DNA of 64,000 bases from JABDGM01 sp963738665 (GTDB lineage Bacteria > Planctomycetota > Planctomycetia > Pirellulales > Lacipirellulaceae), in NCBI GenBank assembly GCA_963738665.1, contig CAVTXL010000016.1, forward strand, positions 434,001 through 498,000, written 5' to 3'. Of the stretch, positions 8,759 to 18,033 are shown in pieces. The position numbers were made by a program, and so were the translations under genes. A model generated the notes under the pieces. That model saw only the letters and a program-made list of their open reading frames with translations. It was not told where the DNA came from and ran no database searches. Every line of letters begins with the position of its first letter. Position 1 is the first letter of the stretch.

Positions 8759-11700
8759 CTACGCCGGCCGCAAGAGCGATTTCACGTCTTCAAAGATCGC
8801 CGCCGCATCTGTCGCCTGCTTGCCCAGCGGCAAATAAGCGCTCGACGCGTCGGCTACCCGCAGTCGCCCGGCCGAGCGCTCCACCAGCCGCACCAGCTTC
8901 TCGCGCGACGTATATCCCAGCACCGCGTAGCGATCTTCGATCCGAATCTCGCGCACGCCCCAACTGTGCGCCCAAATCCGCAGCCGTGCTAGCGCCAGCA
9001 GATGGGCCGCCTCCGCCGGCGGCTCGCCGAACCGATCGGCCAGCTCGCTGGCAAAGTCGTCGACGCCCGCCTCCGTCGTCAGCCGCGCCAGCCGGCGATA
9101 CAGGTCGACCTTCGCCCGCATGTCGGGCACATAGCCGCGCGGCAAATACGCCACGCCTGGCAGATCGATGTTCACGTCGACGCTCTTCCGCGGCGGCAGC
9201 TTCTTCAGTTGCCGCACCGCCCGCTCCAACAGCGCACAGTACATCTCGTAGCCGACCATCGCGATGTGCCCGCTCTGCTCGGTCCCCAAAATATTGCCGG
9301 CCCCGCGCAGCTCCAGGTCGCGCATCGCCAGGGCAAACCCGGCCCCCATCTGGCTGAATTCCTCGATCGCCCGCAGCCGCCGCGCCGCCTCCGGCGACAG
9401 GTGCCGATTCTCATCGATCAGCAGGTAGCAATACGCCCGATGCTTGTACCGCCCGACGCGACCGCGAAGCTGATGCAAGTCGGCCAGCCCGTAGCGGTCC
9501 GCATCGTCGATAAAAATCGTGTTCGCATTGGGAATGTCGAGGCCGCTCTCGACGATCGTCGTCGACAGCAAAATATCGGTCTGCCCCCGCACGAACCGCA
9601 TCATCACGTCTTCCAGCTCGTGCTCGGGCATCTGCCCGTGGCCGATGTCGATGTTCGCTTCCGGCACGATCTGGCTTAACCGATGCGCGACGGCGTGAAT
9701 GTCGTTGATCCGGTTATGCACAAAATAGATCTGCCCGCCGCGGTTCAATTCGCGGACAATCGCGTGCCGCACCAGCTCTTCACTAAACCGCGTGACCCGG
9801 GTCTCGACGGCCAGCCGGTCGGCCGGCGGCGTTTCTAAATTTGAAATCGCCCGCACGCCCAACAGCGACATGTGCAGCGTCCGCGGAATCGGCGTCGCCG
9901 TCATCGTCAGCACGTCGACGCTCGCCCGCAGTGCCTTGAGCCGCTCTTTGATCTCGACGCCGAACCGCTGTTCCTCGTCGATGATGAGCAGCCCCAAATT
10001 GGCAAACTTCACATCGGGCGAGGCAATGCGGTGCGTGCCGATCAAAATATCGATCTGCCCCAGCGCCGCCTTGTCGGTGATCTCGCGCTGCTCCTTCGCT
10101 GTGCAAAAACGCGACAGAGCCGCGATTTGAAACGGAAACTCGGCCATCCGCGTCGCAAACGTCCGCCGATGCTGCTCGGCCAGCACGGTCGTCGGCACCA
10201 GCACGGCCACCTGAAAACCGGCATCCACCGCCTTGAACGCCGCCCGCACGGCCAGCTCTGTCTTGCCGAAGCCGACATCGCCGCAGAGTAGCCGGTCCAT
10301 CGGCCGCGTCAGTTGCATGTCGGTCTTAATGTCGTCGATCGCCGTCAACTGGTCGGGCGTCTCTTGGTACGGAAACGCGGCATCAAATTCCCGCTGCCAT
10401 TCGGTATCGGGCGGAAACGTAATGCCGGGCCGCGCATCCCGTGCCGCCTGCAGCTCGATCATGTCGGCCGCCAGGTCGGTCACCGCCTGTTGGGCGGCCT
10501 CCTTTTGCCGCACCCAGGCCTTGCCGCCGATGTGCGCAAGCGAAACCTGTCCCCCCTTGCCGCCCACGTACTTTTGCACCAGCTCGATTTTCGAGCTCGG
10601 TACGTAGATTTTCGTACCGCCGTGATACTCGAGCTCGAGATGCTCTTCCGTCTGCCCCTCTTTTTCGAGCAGTCGCAGGCCGCGATACCGCCCGATGCCG
10701 TGCGCCATGTGCACCACCAGGTCGCCCGACCGCAGCTCGAGAAAGCTATCAATCGCCCGGCCCTGCCGCCGCCGCGTCGTCCGCGCCAAATCTTGCCGCT
10801 GAAACAATTCAGCCGCCGATACCAGCACGACCCGCTGCGGCACGATGCGGAAGCCAGCCTCCAAGTGCCCTACCACAAAAAAGGTGTCAGGAACCTTTTC
10901 TCCCGTCCGATTCGTTTCCAGGCCACCAGTGCTTGTGGAGAAAAGGTTCCTGACACCTTTTGTCGGTCCCGCAAACAATTCGCGCAGCCGCACCACCTCC
11001 CCCTCCGTCTCGCAAACAACAAACACTTCCTGCCCGGCGCTCACCTTCGCCAGCTCGTCCCGCACCTTCCCGATCTCACCGCTGAACCGCTCGACCGATT
11101 CAAACTCCAGGTGGGCCGTCGTCTCCATCGAACCAGCCGGCACGCCTGCCGCCGTCACCGATGGAAACTTGTAGATTTCCTCCAGCGTCGTCCGCACGCT
11201 GTGATATGCCTGCGGCCGATCCATCCGCTCCAAAAAATGCTTCCCCTCCTCCTCCAGTTCGTTCGGCTCGACGAACATGAACCACGCTGAATGGTTCACA
11301 CCCTCTCCCTTTGGGAGAGGGAAGGGTGAGGGCGCTTTGTTCGACGGCAACTCACCCTCACCCCGGCCCTCTCCCGGAGGGAGAGGGGGAATCTGGTAGG
11401 AGTTGCTCACCAGATACGCGGTAAAGTGCGCCCGGTCGCTCGCACTCGGTTCGAGCATCGTGATTTGCGCCGCCGCCAGCGACGCCAAGCTCCGCTGCGT
11501 GGCCACGTCGAACCGCCGAATCGATTCCACCTCATCGCCGAACAGCTCGATCCGCACCGGGTCATCCGCGTCGGCCGCAAAGATATCGAGAATGCCGCCA
11601 CGGAGCGAAAACTCGCCCGGCAGCTCGACGGCGCTCGTGGCATGGGCCCCATGTTCGATCAGCCACCGCGTCAGCTCCTGCTCATCGACGCGACCGCCGA

Positions 11701-12283
11701 CGTGAATCTCTCGCGTTGCGGCGGCCAGCACATCCCGCGAAGGCACTGGTTGCAAAAGGCTTTGAATACTAGTCACAATAATGGGGATCGTCCCGTTCTT
11801 CCGTAACGGGTCGTCGTCCCGCCGAACATCGCCCGTCGGAAAAAGGGGACGGTCCCCCTCGCCCCGCCGAGCTGCGTTGCCCGCCACCAATTCCTTTAGC
11901 ACCCGCAGCCGCTGCCCATAAATCTCATCGTAAACAACTCGCTCCCCCGGCTCCGCCTCCCAAGCCGGAAACTGGGCCACGGCAAACTCGGTGAACAGCG
12001 CCAGATCGCGGGCAATCGCGTCGATCTCCGCCGGATGCGGCGCGACAACCACCAGCGGCCCAGGGCAAGATTTCGCCAGCGCCGCCGCCACCAGCGCGCG
12101 CGAAGACCCCCAGACTCCGCCGAGCGTCCCGCCATGCCCCGCCACGAGGCTGGCGACCACCTCGGAAAAGCCGCGATGCAAACCCAGATGTGCAGCCAGC
12201 TCCCGCAGCCGGTCCACGGGCCGCGGATGATCCGCGCCCCACGCCCCACGCTCAGCCGAAGCCGCCGCCGTGGCCGTTTCCAT
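8759..12283 (-). CDS. mfd: Transcription-repair coupling factor Mfd
   Basis: A 1174-residue ATP-dependent translocase that removes stalled RNA polymerase and recruits UvrA to transcribed-strand lesions. Visible parts: an N-terminal UvrB-like module (about 30-420), an RNA-polymerase-interaction domain around GDLVVHMAHGIGRYRGLRLL, then the RecG-like motor with Walker A GDVGFGKTELAVRAAF, DEEQRFGVEIKERLK and TATPIPRTLHMSLLG, helicase motif VI LHQLRGRVGR, and a C-terminal TRCF domain (VDVNIDLPGVAYLPRGY). The protein is intact despite three in-frame insertions of repetitive palindromic DNA near residues 141-168, 298-327 and 441-469, all in the N-terminal third and outside the motor. Confidence 0.95.
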   Translation of the reverse strand: METATAAASAERGAWGADHPRPVDRLRELAAHLGLHRGFSEVVASLVAGHGGTLGGVWGSSRALVAAALAKSCPGPLVVVAPHPAEIDAIARDLALFTEFAVAQFPAWEAEPGERVVYDEIYGQRLRVLKELVAGNAARRGEGDRPLFPTGDVRRDDDPLRKNGTIPIIVTSIQSLLQPVPSRDVLAAATREIHVGGRVDEQELTRWLIEHGAHATSAVELPGEFSLRGGILDIFAADADDPVRIELFGDEVESIRRFDVATQRSLASLAAAQITMLEPSASDRAHFTAYLVSNSYQIPPLPPGEGRGEGELPSNKAPSPFPLPKGEGVNHSAWFMFVEPNELEEEGKHFLERMDRPQAYHSVRTTLEEIYKFPSVTAAGVPAGSMETTAHLEFESVERFSGEIGKVRDELAKVSAGQEVFVVCETEGEVVRLRELFAGPTKGVRNLFSTSTGGLETNRTGEKVPDTFFVVGHLEAGFRIVPQRVVLVSAAELFQRQDLARTTRRRQGRAIDSFLELRSGDLVVHMAHGIGRYRGLRLLEKEGQTEEHLELEYHGGTKIYVPSSKIELVQKYVGGKGGQVSLAHIGGKAWVRQKEAAQQAVTDLAADMIELQAARDARPGITFPPDTEWQREFDAAFPYQETPDQLTAIDDIKTDMQLTRPMDRLLCGDVGFGKTELAVRAAFKAVDAGFQVAVLVPTTVLAEQHRRTFATRMAEFPFQIAALSRFCTAKEQREITDKAALGQIDILIGTHRIASPDVKFANLGLLIIDEEQRFGVEIKERLKALRASVDVLTMTATPIPRTLHMSLLGVRAISNLETPPADRLAVETRVTRFSEELVRHAIVRELNRGGQIYFVHNRINDIHAVAHRLSQIVPEANIDIGHGQMPEHELEDVMMRFVRGQTDILLSTTIVESGLDIPNANTIFIDDADRYGLADLHQLRGRVGRYKHRAYCYLLIDENRHLSPEAARRLRAIEEFSQMGAGFALAMRDLELRGAGNILGTEQSGHIAMVGYEMYCALLERAVRQLKKLPPRKSVDVNIDLPGVAYLPRGYVPDMRAKVDLYRRLARLTTEAGVDDFASELADRFGEPPAEAAHLLALARLRIWAHSWGVREIRIEDRYAVLGYTSREKLVRLVERSAGRLRVADASSAYLPLGKQATDAAAIFEDVKSLLRPA
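10877..10961. repeat. Palindromic element in frame inside mfd (family 1)
   Basis: Arms AAGGTGTCAGGAACCTTTTC and its reverse complement GAAAAGGTTCCTGACACCTT flank about 40 bp. It is read through by mfd as KGVRNLFSTSTGG-ETNRTGEKVPDTFF. The translated stretch has no counterpart in ordinary Mfd proteins as I know the family, so it is an inserted element of the RPE/REP kind kept in frame. Confidence 0.75.
11302..11390. repeat. Palindromic element in frame inside mfd (family 2, GGGAGAGGG type)
   Basis: Arms CCCTCTCCCTTTGGGAGAGG and CCCTCTCCCGGAGGGAGAGG each form a short hairpin, with GGGTGAGGG and CACCCTCACCCC between, so the whole element folds back on itself. It is translated in mfd as LPPGEGRGEGELPSNKAPSP-FPLPKGEG. 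The same family occurs in the arylsulfotransferase-like gene (29022-29136, 29854-29940) and between genes near 21181. Confidence 0.8.
11781..11859. repeat. Palindromic element in frame inside mfd (family 3, GGGGACGGTCCCC type)
   Basis: GGGGATCGTCCCGTTCTTCC at the left and AAAAAGGGGACGGTCCCC at the right form inverted arms around about 40 bp. Mfd reads through it as GEGDRPLFPTGDVRRDDDP-LRKNGTIP. The core GGGACGGTCCC resembles the REP-type palindromes that accompany REP-associated tyrosine transposases; that link is inferred from sequence style. Confidence 0.7.
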
Positions 12284-12398
12284 GTGCGAAAGAATTGTAG
12301 GCGGTGGCCCGAATCCTTGGTAGGCTGAATTCTATGACACGTTCCCTTCGCGACCGTTGGCAACCGGCGCCAGTTTTTCAATCCAAGGTCCCCACGCG

Positions 12399-14282
12399 AT
12401 GGAACTGACGACCGCCGCGCTGTTCGTGACGTCGTTGGTCTCGGTCGGCCTGGTCGCACTCTGGGCTGCCGCTTCTTCGTCGCATTGGTTCCTGCGCACA
12501 AGCATTGTTCTCTTTGCCCTATCGTTGCTGTTGCTCGTACCCGCGTACGAGCCGCTGCTGATCTTCGCGCTTCAGGCCGCCACGATTGTCACGGGCGTCA
12601 AACTCTGGCAACGGTTCGCAGCAACAAACCGCGACCACGGCGTGCTGCACTTCTCGCTCAAATCGCTGCTGCTGTTGACTCCGATTGTCGCCGTCGTCAC
12701 AGCGGCCGGCGCCCACATTGCCGCCAGCATCGAACCGCAGAACTCGCAATCATGGACGACGATTGTTCTCGACGGCCTCGCGGGCGGCGCTGCCGTGCTC
12801 CTTGCCGTCTGGATCACCGCCACGTCCCGTAAACGGCTCGTACTGCCCATCGCCGCCGTGTTGTGTCTTGGCCTGGCCGCATCGCTGGCCTGGTTCGACT
12901 GGCTTTTCCCGACATTGACGCTATTCGCCGACGCCGAATGGCCACCCGACGCCCGGAACATCGCCTCGGCGCTCGGCTCGTCCCAGGTGCATCCTCAATT
13001 GGCCTGGCTCGTGGTCCTGCCCGCCGTCCTACTTATCACATTAATCGTAATCAACTTTAGCCTTGCCGCGTTCACACCACTAGTGGAATCGAGAGCCGGC
13101 CGCAAACCGAATCGCTGTTCCTGGGGCTTTGCCAAATCCGCAGTGGCACTCCTGGTGGTGCTCGTTGTGGCGTTTCCCACGTATTGCTTGTGGAGATTGC
13201 TAGACCCGCCGACGGCGCCAAGCGTTGCCACGCCGGTTCCCAACGGATTCGATCTATGGGTGGCCGCCAGCCGCGAATTCGATTCGAGTCCAATATTGAC
13301 GACGCGGACGCCGCCTGTGTCCACGGCGCAGTTGGCCGCCGAAGTGTCCAAATTCGCGTCCAGCTATGACAAGGTTCGCCTGGGTCTATCGCAGCAGATT
13401 CGCGTCCGCCGGTGGCCGGACGACGCCGACCGCTGGGCGCCGTTCAAATGGGCGGGCGATCCCGCGGAGCGAGTCGTGCGGGCGGTCGCCCGTCCCCTGA
13501 TGATGGAGGCCCAACTGGCCCGAGAACTAGCGCGACACGCGGACGCCGCCCGAATCTCCTGCGACATTCTGCGTCTCGGCGCCGCGACTTCGCGCGACGG
13601 CAATCTGGTGGACTATCTCGTTTGCATAGGTTTGGGCAGTGTGGCTTGTGATAGCCTTTATCCCTCGATTGCGCACCTCTCGCCGGACGATTGCCGGACA
13701 ATGATCGATGCGCTAAGTGCATTCGATCGCGACCGCGAGCCGCTCGAACAAGCGTTAGACCGCGATCGCGCCTGGTCGCAACTGGCGCTCAATTGGCATG
13801 GGCGTCTTGAATCCATTCTCGAAGACATCGCGCCGCGGCCAGATCGAATCGCGGCCGTTCAAGAAGCACTGCGCCGCAACCAGGCCGTCCGACGACTGGT
13901 CCTGATCGAGCTCGCGATCCGTGCGTACCGAGTCGAACACCAGGCGTTGCCCGACTCGCTCGCCGATTTGATCCCGAGCTTGAGTGAAGAAACCCTAATC
14001 GACCCCTTCGACCCGGCCGACCAGCAGTTGCATTACGTTCGCTCGGGCGATCGGTACTTGCTCTACAGCATCGGCAACGACGGGCAGGACAACCACGGCC
14101 ACGCGACTAAGCCGACCGCCGGGTTTTCCCACGATGACCAGGACCTGCGGCTGGACGTTTATTTTGCCCCCAGCATCCTTGCCGGCGCAAACGCAACGAG
14201 TAGCGGCGGGCCGGGGAACAAGAGCGCGGAAACGTCGAGCACCGGCGAGCCTGATAAAACGCAAGCACTCGATCGAAATTGA
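12399..14282 (+). CDS. Large membrane protein with pseudopilin-like C-terminal segment (paralogue A)
   Basis: A 627-residue protein from the ATG at 12399 (an in-frame ATG at 12357 would add 14 residues without a reason). The first 280 residues hold about seven hydrophobic segments, beginning TTAALFVTSLVSVGLVALWA. The soluble second half ends with LADLIPSLSEETLIDPFDP, LHYVRSGDRYLLYSIGNDGQD, a pattern seen at the C-terminus of type II secretion G-like proteins of planctomycetes (DPFD plus YLLYS-G-DG). It has a close paralogue immediately downstream (14373-16358) with the same layout. The function is not known. Confidence 0.65.
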   Translation: MELTTAALFVTSLVSVGLVALWAAASSSHWFLRTSIVLFALSLLLLVPAYEPLLIFALQAATIVTGVKLWQRFAATNRDHGVLHFSLKSLLLLTPIVAVVTAAGAHIAASIEPQNSQSWTTIVLDGLAGGAAVLLAVWITATSRKRLVLPIAAVLCLGLAASLAWFDWLFPTLTLFADAEWPPDARNIASALGSSQVHPQLAWLVVLPAVLLITLIVINFSLAAFTPLVESRAGRKPNRCSWGFAKSAVALLVVLVVAFPTYCLWRLLDPPTAPSVATPVPNGFDLWVAASREFDSSPILTTRTPPVSTAQLAAEVSKFASSYDKVRLGLSQQIRVRRWPDDADRWAPFKWAGDPAERVVRAVARPLMMEAQLARELARHADAARISCDILRLGAATSRDGNLVDYLVCIGLGSVACDSLYPSIAHLSPDDCRTMIDALSAFDRDREPLEQALDRDRAWSQLALNWHGRLESILEDIAPRPDRIAAVQEALRRNQAVRRLVLIELAIRAYRVEHQALPDSLADLIPSLSEETLIDPFDPADQQLHYVRSGDRYLLYSIGNDGQDNHGHATKPTAGFSHDDQDLRLDVYFAPSILAGANATSSGGPGNKSAETSSTGEPDKTQALDRN

Positions 14283-14372
14283 CGACCGCCCAGTATCGCC
14301 GCGGGGTTTCAGCTCTATCGAGTCTTTGTCCATGTCTGGCACTTCCTGCACGGTGATCTCAAGGGTCGCCCC

Positions 14373-16358
14373 ATGCCCACTTGGCTTTCCATCGAACTCG
14401 TCCTCGGCGCCCTCCTGGCAACTTCCTTCGCCAGCGTCGGCCTGGTCGCCCTCTGGGCCGCTACTTCGTCGCGGCACTGGTTCCTTCGTGCCGTCGTCAT
14501 GCTGGCCGTTCTGGCTGCGCCGCTCGTGGTTTCCGCGTACGAACCGCTGGTGCTGTTCTCCGTCGAGGCGGCGATCATCGTTGCCGGTGTCAATCTATGG
14601 CGCTGGCTGGCAAACACGTCCCGAGCTGGTTTGAATTCTCAAACTCAACACGTCGAGCAGCCAGCGCAGCCGCGCTGGCAGTTCTCCCTCGCCGCCTTTC
14701 TTCTCGCGACAGCCCTCATCGCTGCCGCCCTCGCCCCTGCCGGCCGCGTCGCCCAGTATTTCTCTCCCATGCCGCGAGCCGCCTGGACCTCAATGCTTGG
14801 CGACGGTGCAGCCGCCGGCGGCATCGTACTGCTCGTCGCGTGGTTCCTCGTCACGCCGCGAAGGCGCCTCCGCTGGCCGGCCACGCTCGCTTCGCTGGCG
14901 CTGCTCACCGCGGCCGCTGTAGCCTCCGACTGGATCTACCTCGCGTTCACCTGGGACGTCGCGTGGCCGCCCGATGTCGCCAGCTTTCCGAGCTTAATCC
15001 GTCGCCCCGACGGTTTCTCAATCGCTTATGTCCAGCCGGCCGGCTTCTGGCTCGGCGTAACGGCCGCCACCGGAGTATTTACATTATGTGCCATCTTGTT
15101 GGCGCACACCGCCGGCTGGTCGTCTGAGGGTATCAGCAATAGCTCCGCTGCCACACGGGAGCACACGATCCGCGGACGTCTCGCAACAACCTGCCTCGTC
15201 ATTTCTACGCTTCTGCTCGCCGCCCTTCCCACGTACGTGCTTTGCCAACTCACCCACCGCCTTCCCATCCCGGCCGTCACACTGCCCAATCCCAACGGCC
15301 TCGACGATGTCGCCGCGGCCGGGCAAGCGTTTAGCAAAAGTCAGTTGCTGCACTTCTTTAGTCCAGCCGAGCCAAAATCGACCGACGAGTTGGCGGCCGA
15401 AATTGCCAAGTATTCCTCCGCCTACAACCAATTGCGGTTGGGGCTCACGCGAGAGATTCACCTGATCGTCTTCCCGGTGAATGGCAAACTCGATGCCTAT
15501 CTCGATTCCTGGCGCAAAGTCCAAGACACGTCACATGCCAGCAAGGCCCTCATGCGCCAGGCCCAACTCGCCCGCCGCCAAGGCCGCTTTGGAGATTCTG
15601 CCCAATTCGCTCTCGAAGACTTGCAACTTGCCGGCGCCATCTCGCACGGCGGCGACTATCTCGCTCACGTCTGGTCCATCGTGTTGATCGAAGGCGCGGC
15701 GTCCAAAGAACTCCACGAGTCAACCGGCCAGCTCACGCCCAGCGAATGTCGCGACGCCATCGTCGTCCTCACAAAGCTCGACGCCCAGCGCGAATCACTC
15801 GCCACGGCCGAGCTCCGCACTCGCATCCGCGACGAAAATAGCTTCGGCTGGGTCGGCAAGCTGATCGTCGTCGTCAGCGAACTGGCCAACCAATATCCGC
15901 CCGGGCACGAACAATCGGTGCGAAGGCACCAACTCTCCGTTGTCTGGAACCACCTCCTCACGGCCGAGCTCGCTCTACAAGCCTTCCAGCAAGAACACGC
16001 CGCACTCCCCGACAACCTCAACCAACTCGTCCCCAACTACCTCAATGAAATCCCCACCGACCCCTTCGACCTCGGGGGCCTCCCGCTCCGCTATCGCCGC
16101 GACGGCAACAGCTTCCTCGTCTACAGCATCGGCCCCGACACCACCGACAACGCCGGCCGCCCGCCCGATAACGACGACTCCGGCTTCCAAGCCGCCGAAG
16201 TCCAAGGCGACCTCCGCCTCGACACCTATTTTGCCCCCGCCCCTACTCCCGCCCCGGCGAACTCCGGCAATAATGCAGTGAACGGGCCAGCCGGGCCGTC
16301 GGCCGCGGAAAGTCAATCCGCCGACGACAACGACGGCATCAACCAAGTTGGCAATTAA
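14373..16358 (+). CDS. Large membrane protein with pseudopilin-like C-terminal segment (paralogue B)
   Basis: A 661-residue tandem paralogue of the preceding gene: both start with a helix of the form ASVGLVALWAA-SS-HWFLR, both have the central soluble part with SKFASSYDKVRLGL / AKYSSAYNQLRLGL, and both end with the motif DPFDLGGLPLRYRR and FLVYSIGPDTTDNAG. About seven hydrophobic segments precede the soluble half. The pairing with two short membrane proteins just downstream, which are also paralogues of each other, suggests a duplicated two-gene unit. No enzymatic motif was recognised. Confidence 0.65.
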   Translation: MPTWLSIELVLGALLATSFASVGLVALWAATSSRHWFLRAVVMLAVLAAPLVVSAYEPLVLFSVEAAIIVAGVNLWRWLANTSRAGLNSQTQHVEQPAQPRWQFSLAAFLLATALIAAALAPAGRVAQYFSPMPRAAWTSMLGDGAAAGGIVLLVAWFLVTPRRRLRWPATLASLALLTAAAVASDWIYLAFTWDVAWPPDVASFPSLIRRPDGFSIAYVQPAGFWLGVTAATGVFTLCAILLAHTAGWSSEGISNSSAATREHTIRGRLATTCLVISTLLLAALPTYVLCQLTHRLPIPAVTLPNPNGLDDVAAAGQAFSKSQLLHFFSPAEPKSTDELAAEIAKYSSAYNQLRLGLTREIHLIVFPVNGKLDAYLDSWRKVQDTSHASKALMRQAQLARRQGRFGDSAQFALEDLQLAGAISHGGDYLAHVWSIVLIEGAASKELHESTGQLTPSECRDAIVVLTKLDAQRESLATAELRTRIRDENSFGWVGKLIVVVSELANQYPPGHEQSVRRHQLSVVWNHLLTAELALQAFQQEHAALPDNLNQLVPNYLNEIPTDPFDLGGLPLRYRRDGNSFLVYSIGPDTTDNAGRPPDNDDSGFQAAEVQGDLRLDTYFAPAPTPAPANSGNNAVNGPAGPSAAESQSADDNDGINQVGN

Positions 16359-16361
16359 CCC

Positions 16362-16943
16362 ATGCCCCGCATCTCCCTCCGCCAATTGCTCCTCCTCACG
16401 GCCGCCGTCGCGCTCGCCATCGTCTCGCTCCGCTACGCCTCCGATTTCTGGCAAGGCCTTATCGGCGTCTTCGCGATCTTGGCTCTTATCGCCGCAATTC
16501 TCACTGGCATCTTCGACCGTGGTCCGCGGCAGGTGTTCGCGATCGGCTTTGCCGGCGCGATGGCAACCTATGGCTTGCTCGTCGCGTGTGGTCACCAAGA
16601 GAAGTCACCAATTCCTCACAACATCGAATTTCGGATTGGGGAAGGCAAGTATCCGACTACCGCCCTATTGCGTTGCGGATATCAACTGATTGCATACTAC
16701 GTGCAAGTCGACTCGTCTGGCCGACCCGTTTCAGATGCCGAGGCCCAAAGAATGTGGGCGGCTTGGAACACAGCCGGCGGGCCGCCACCCGGCCTCAGCT
16801 CGGTCGCACACCCTGACCAAGCGTTCTTCACCACAGTCGGCCACTTTTGGTGGGGCCTCCTCTTCGGCTTCGTCGGCGGCCACTTTGCTCGCTTCGTCTA
16901 CCTGCGGCACACGGAGGAACTAGCGGCCCAAAGGAAGGCATGA
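16362..16943 (+). CDS. Small membrane protein, unknown function (paralogue C)
   Basis: A 193-residue protein that begins 4 bp after the preceding stop, so it is translationally close-coupled. It starts MPRISLRQLLLLTAAVALAI, has two further hydrophobic stretches (about 33-50 and 56-72, with RGPRQVFAIGFAGAM between), a soluble middle and a last helix (FWWGLLFGFVGGHFARFVYL). The following gene has the same N-terminus and order of segments. No known domain was recognised. Confidence 0.6.
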   Translation: MPRISLRQLLLLTAAVALAIVSLRYASDFWQGLIGVFAILALIAAILTGIFDRGPRQVFAIGFAGAMATYGLLVACGHQEKSPIPHNIEFRIGEGKYPTTALLRCGYQLIAYYVQVDSSGRPVSDAEAQRMWAAWNTAGGPPPGLSSVAHPDQAFFTTVGHFWWGLLFGFVGGHFARFVYLRHTEELAAQRKA

Positions 16944-16945
16944 CC

Positions 16946-17460
16946 ATGTTCCGCATCTCCCTCCGACAACTTCTAGCCGTCATGACCGCCGTCGCACTGG
17001 CCCTCGTCTCGCTGCAATACGCGACCCGCTGGGGCAAGTCGTCGTCGGACTGCTGCTCTTGTTCGCCTTCTTCGCCGCCGTCATTGCGGCCATCTTTGAG
17101 CGCGGCCCGCGGCAGGCGTTTGCGATTGGCTTTGCCGTGGTCGTCTTCGGTTACGCGGTGATGCTCGTCAATGGCCGCCAGTCGGTGAGTGCCGCCGGCA
17201 ACGTGCTGACGTACGAGGAACTCAACGGTACAGGTTACCTGCCGACAACGGTCGCCCTGGGCGAGCTCTACGACCTCGCTTTTAGGCGGGGCGCTTCTCG
17301 CACCGGGCGTCCCTCCCCAGGAAGTCCGCCCCAAATGAACTTCGTCGTCATCGGCCACACCTGGTTCGCCCTCGTGTTCGGCTACCTCGGCGGCTGCTTC
17401 GCCCGCTTCACGTACGCCCGGCGAAAGCGAGAACAACCTGCAGTCCTGCCGCCGAAATAG
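16946..17460 (+). CDS. Small membrane protein, unknown function (paralogue D, frameshifted)
   Basis: Starts MFRISLRQLLAVMTAVALALV, like paralogue C, then shifts frame near 17034-17040 and continues as VVVGLLLLFAFFAAVIAAIFERGPRQ..., again matching C, to the stop at 17460. Adding a single G to the GGGG run at about 17032 restores one 171-residue frame, so a homopolymer indel is likely. The C-terminus has the shared helix HTWFALVFGYLGGCFARFTY. The gene follows C by 2 bp. Confidence 0.55.
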
Positions 17461-17608
17461 CCCCTGTCATTCTGGCAGTAACTCCGCACCGATTTCGCCG
17501 ACGAAGCAAGGTCCCGCAGCCAGTTTGGCAGTGGCCCAAAGCGGTATCAATTCAACACCATCGCCGCAACTCTCCACCGGCCAAACACTTACACTTTCCC
17601 GCCATTTT

Positions 17609-17624
17609 GGGCGCACGGCTTGCT
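17609..17624 (+). promoter_or_regulatory. Possible sigma-54-type promoter upstream of groES
   Basis: GGGCGCACGGCTTGCT has the invariant GG at -24, exactly ten bases, then GC at -12, with the TTGC core intact. Three positions deviate from the TGGCACG...TTGCW consensus. It lies about 400 bp before groES and just before the duplicated leader. A chance match in GC-rich DNA cannot be excluded. No CIRCE operator was seen in the leader. Confidence 0.25.
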
Positions 17625-17670
17625 TTTGCCCCTTGCCAACTGCCTCGTTCTGCGCCCCAATGAGGGGCTA

Positions 17671-18033
17671 CCGAGAAAGCTATCAGCCCTCAGCTTTCAG
17701 CTCTTAGCCAATGACCAGGTAGCGGCTTGCCGCTCACTTGTCTGGCTGATGGCTGAAAGCTGAGAGCTGACAGCCTTCGTTCCAATCCATCGAAACTCCG
17801 CCGCGCAATGTCGCGGTCTATATCCAACACATCGTAAATCAGGAGGAACCACCGAGAAAGCTATCAGCCGTCAGCTTTCAGCTCTCAGCCAATGACCGGA
17901 TAGCGGCTTGCCGCTCACTTGTCTGGCTGATGGCTGAAAGCTGAGAGCTGACAGCCTTCGTTCCAATCCATCGAAACTCCGCCGCGCAATGTCGCGGTCT
18001 ATATCCAACACATCGTAAACCAGGAGGAACCAC
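17671..18033 (+). repeat. 181-bp tandem duplication of the groES leader
   Basis: Copy 1 (17671-17851) and copy 2 (17852-18032) differ at only a few bases (for example CAGCCCTCAGC versus CAGCCGTCAGC). Each copy contains an inverted repeat (TATCAGC-GTCAGCTTTCAG paired with CTGAAAGCTGAGAGCTGAC) and ends in the strong ribosome binding site AGGAGGAACCAC. Only the second copy is followed by the groES ATG; in the first the site is an orphan. The near identity implies a recent duplication or an assembly artefact. Confidence 0.9.

Noticed and set aside
17461..18033. CIRCE operator for HrcA upstream of groES
   Set aside because: No TTAGCACTC with matching inverted GAGTGCTAA could be found in either leader copy.
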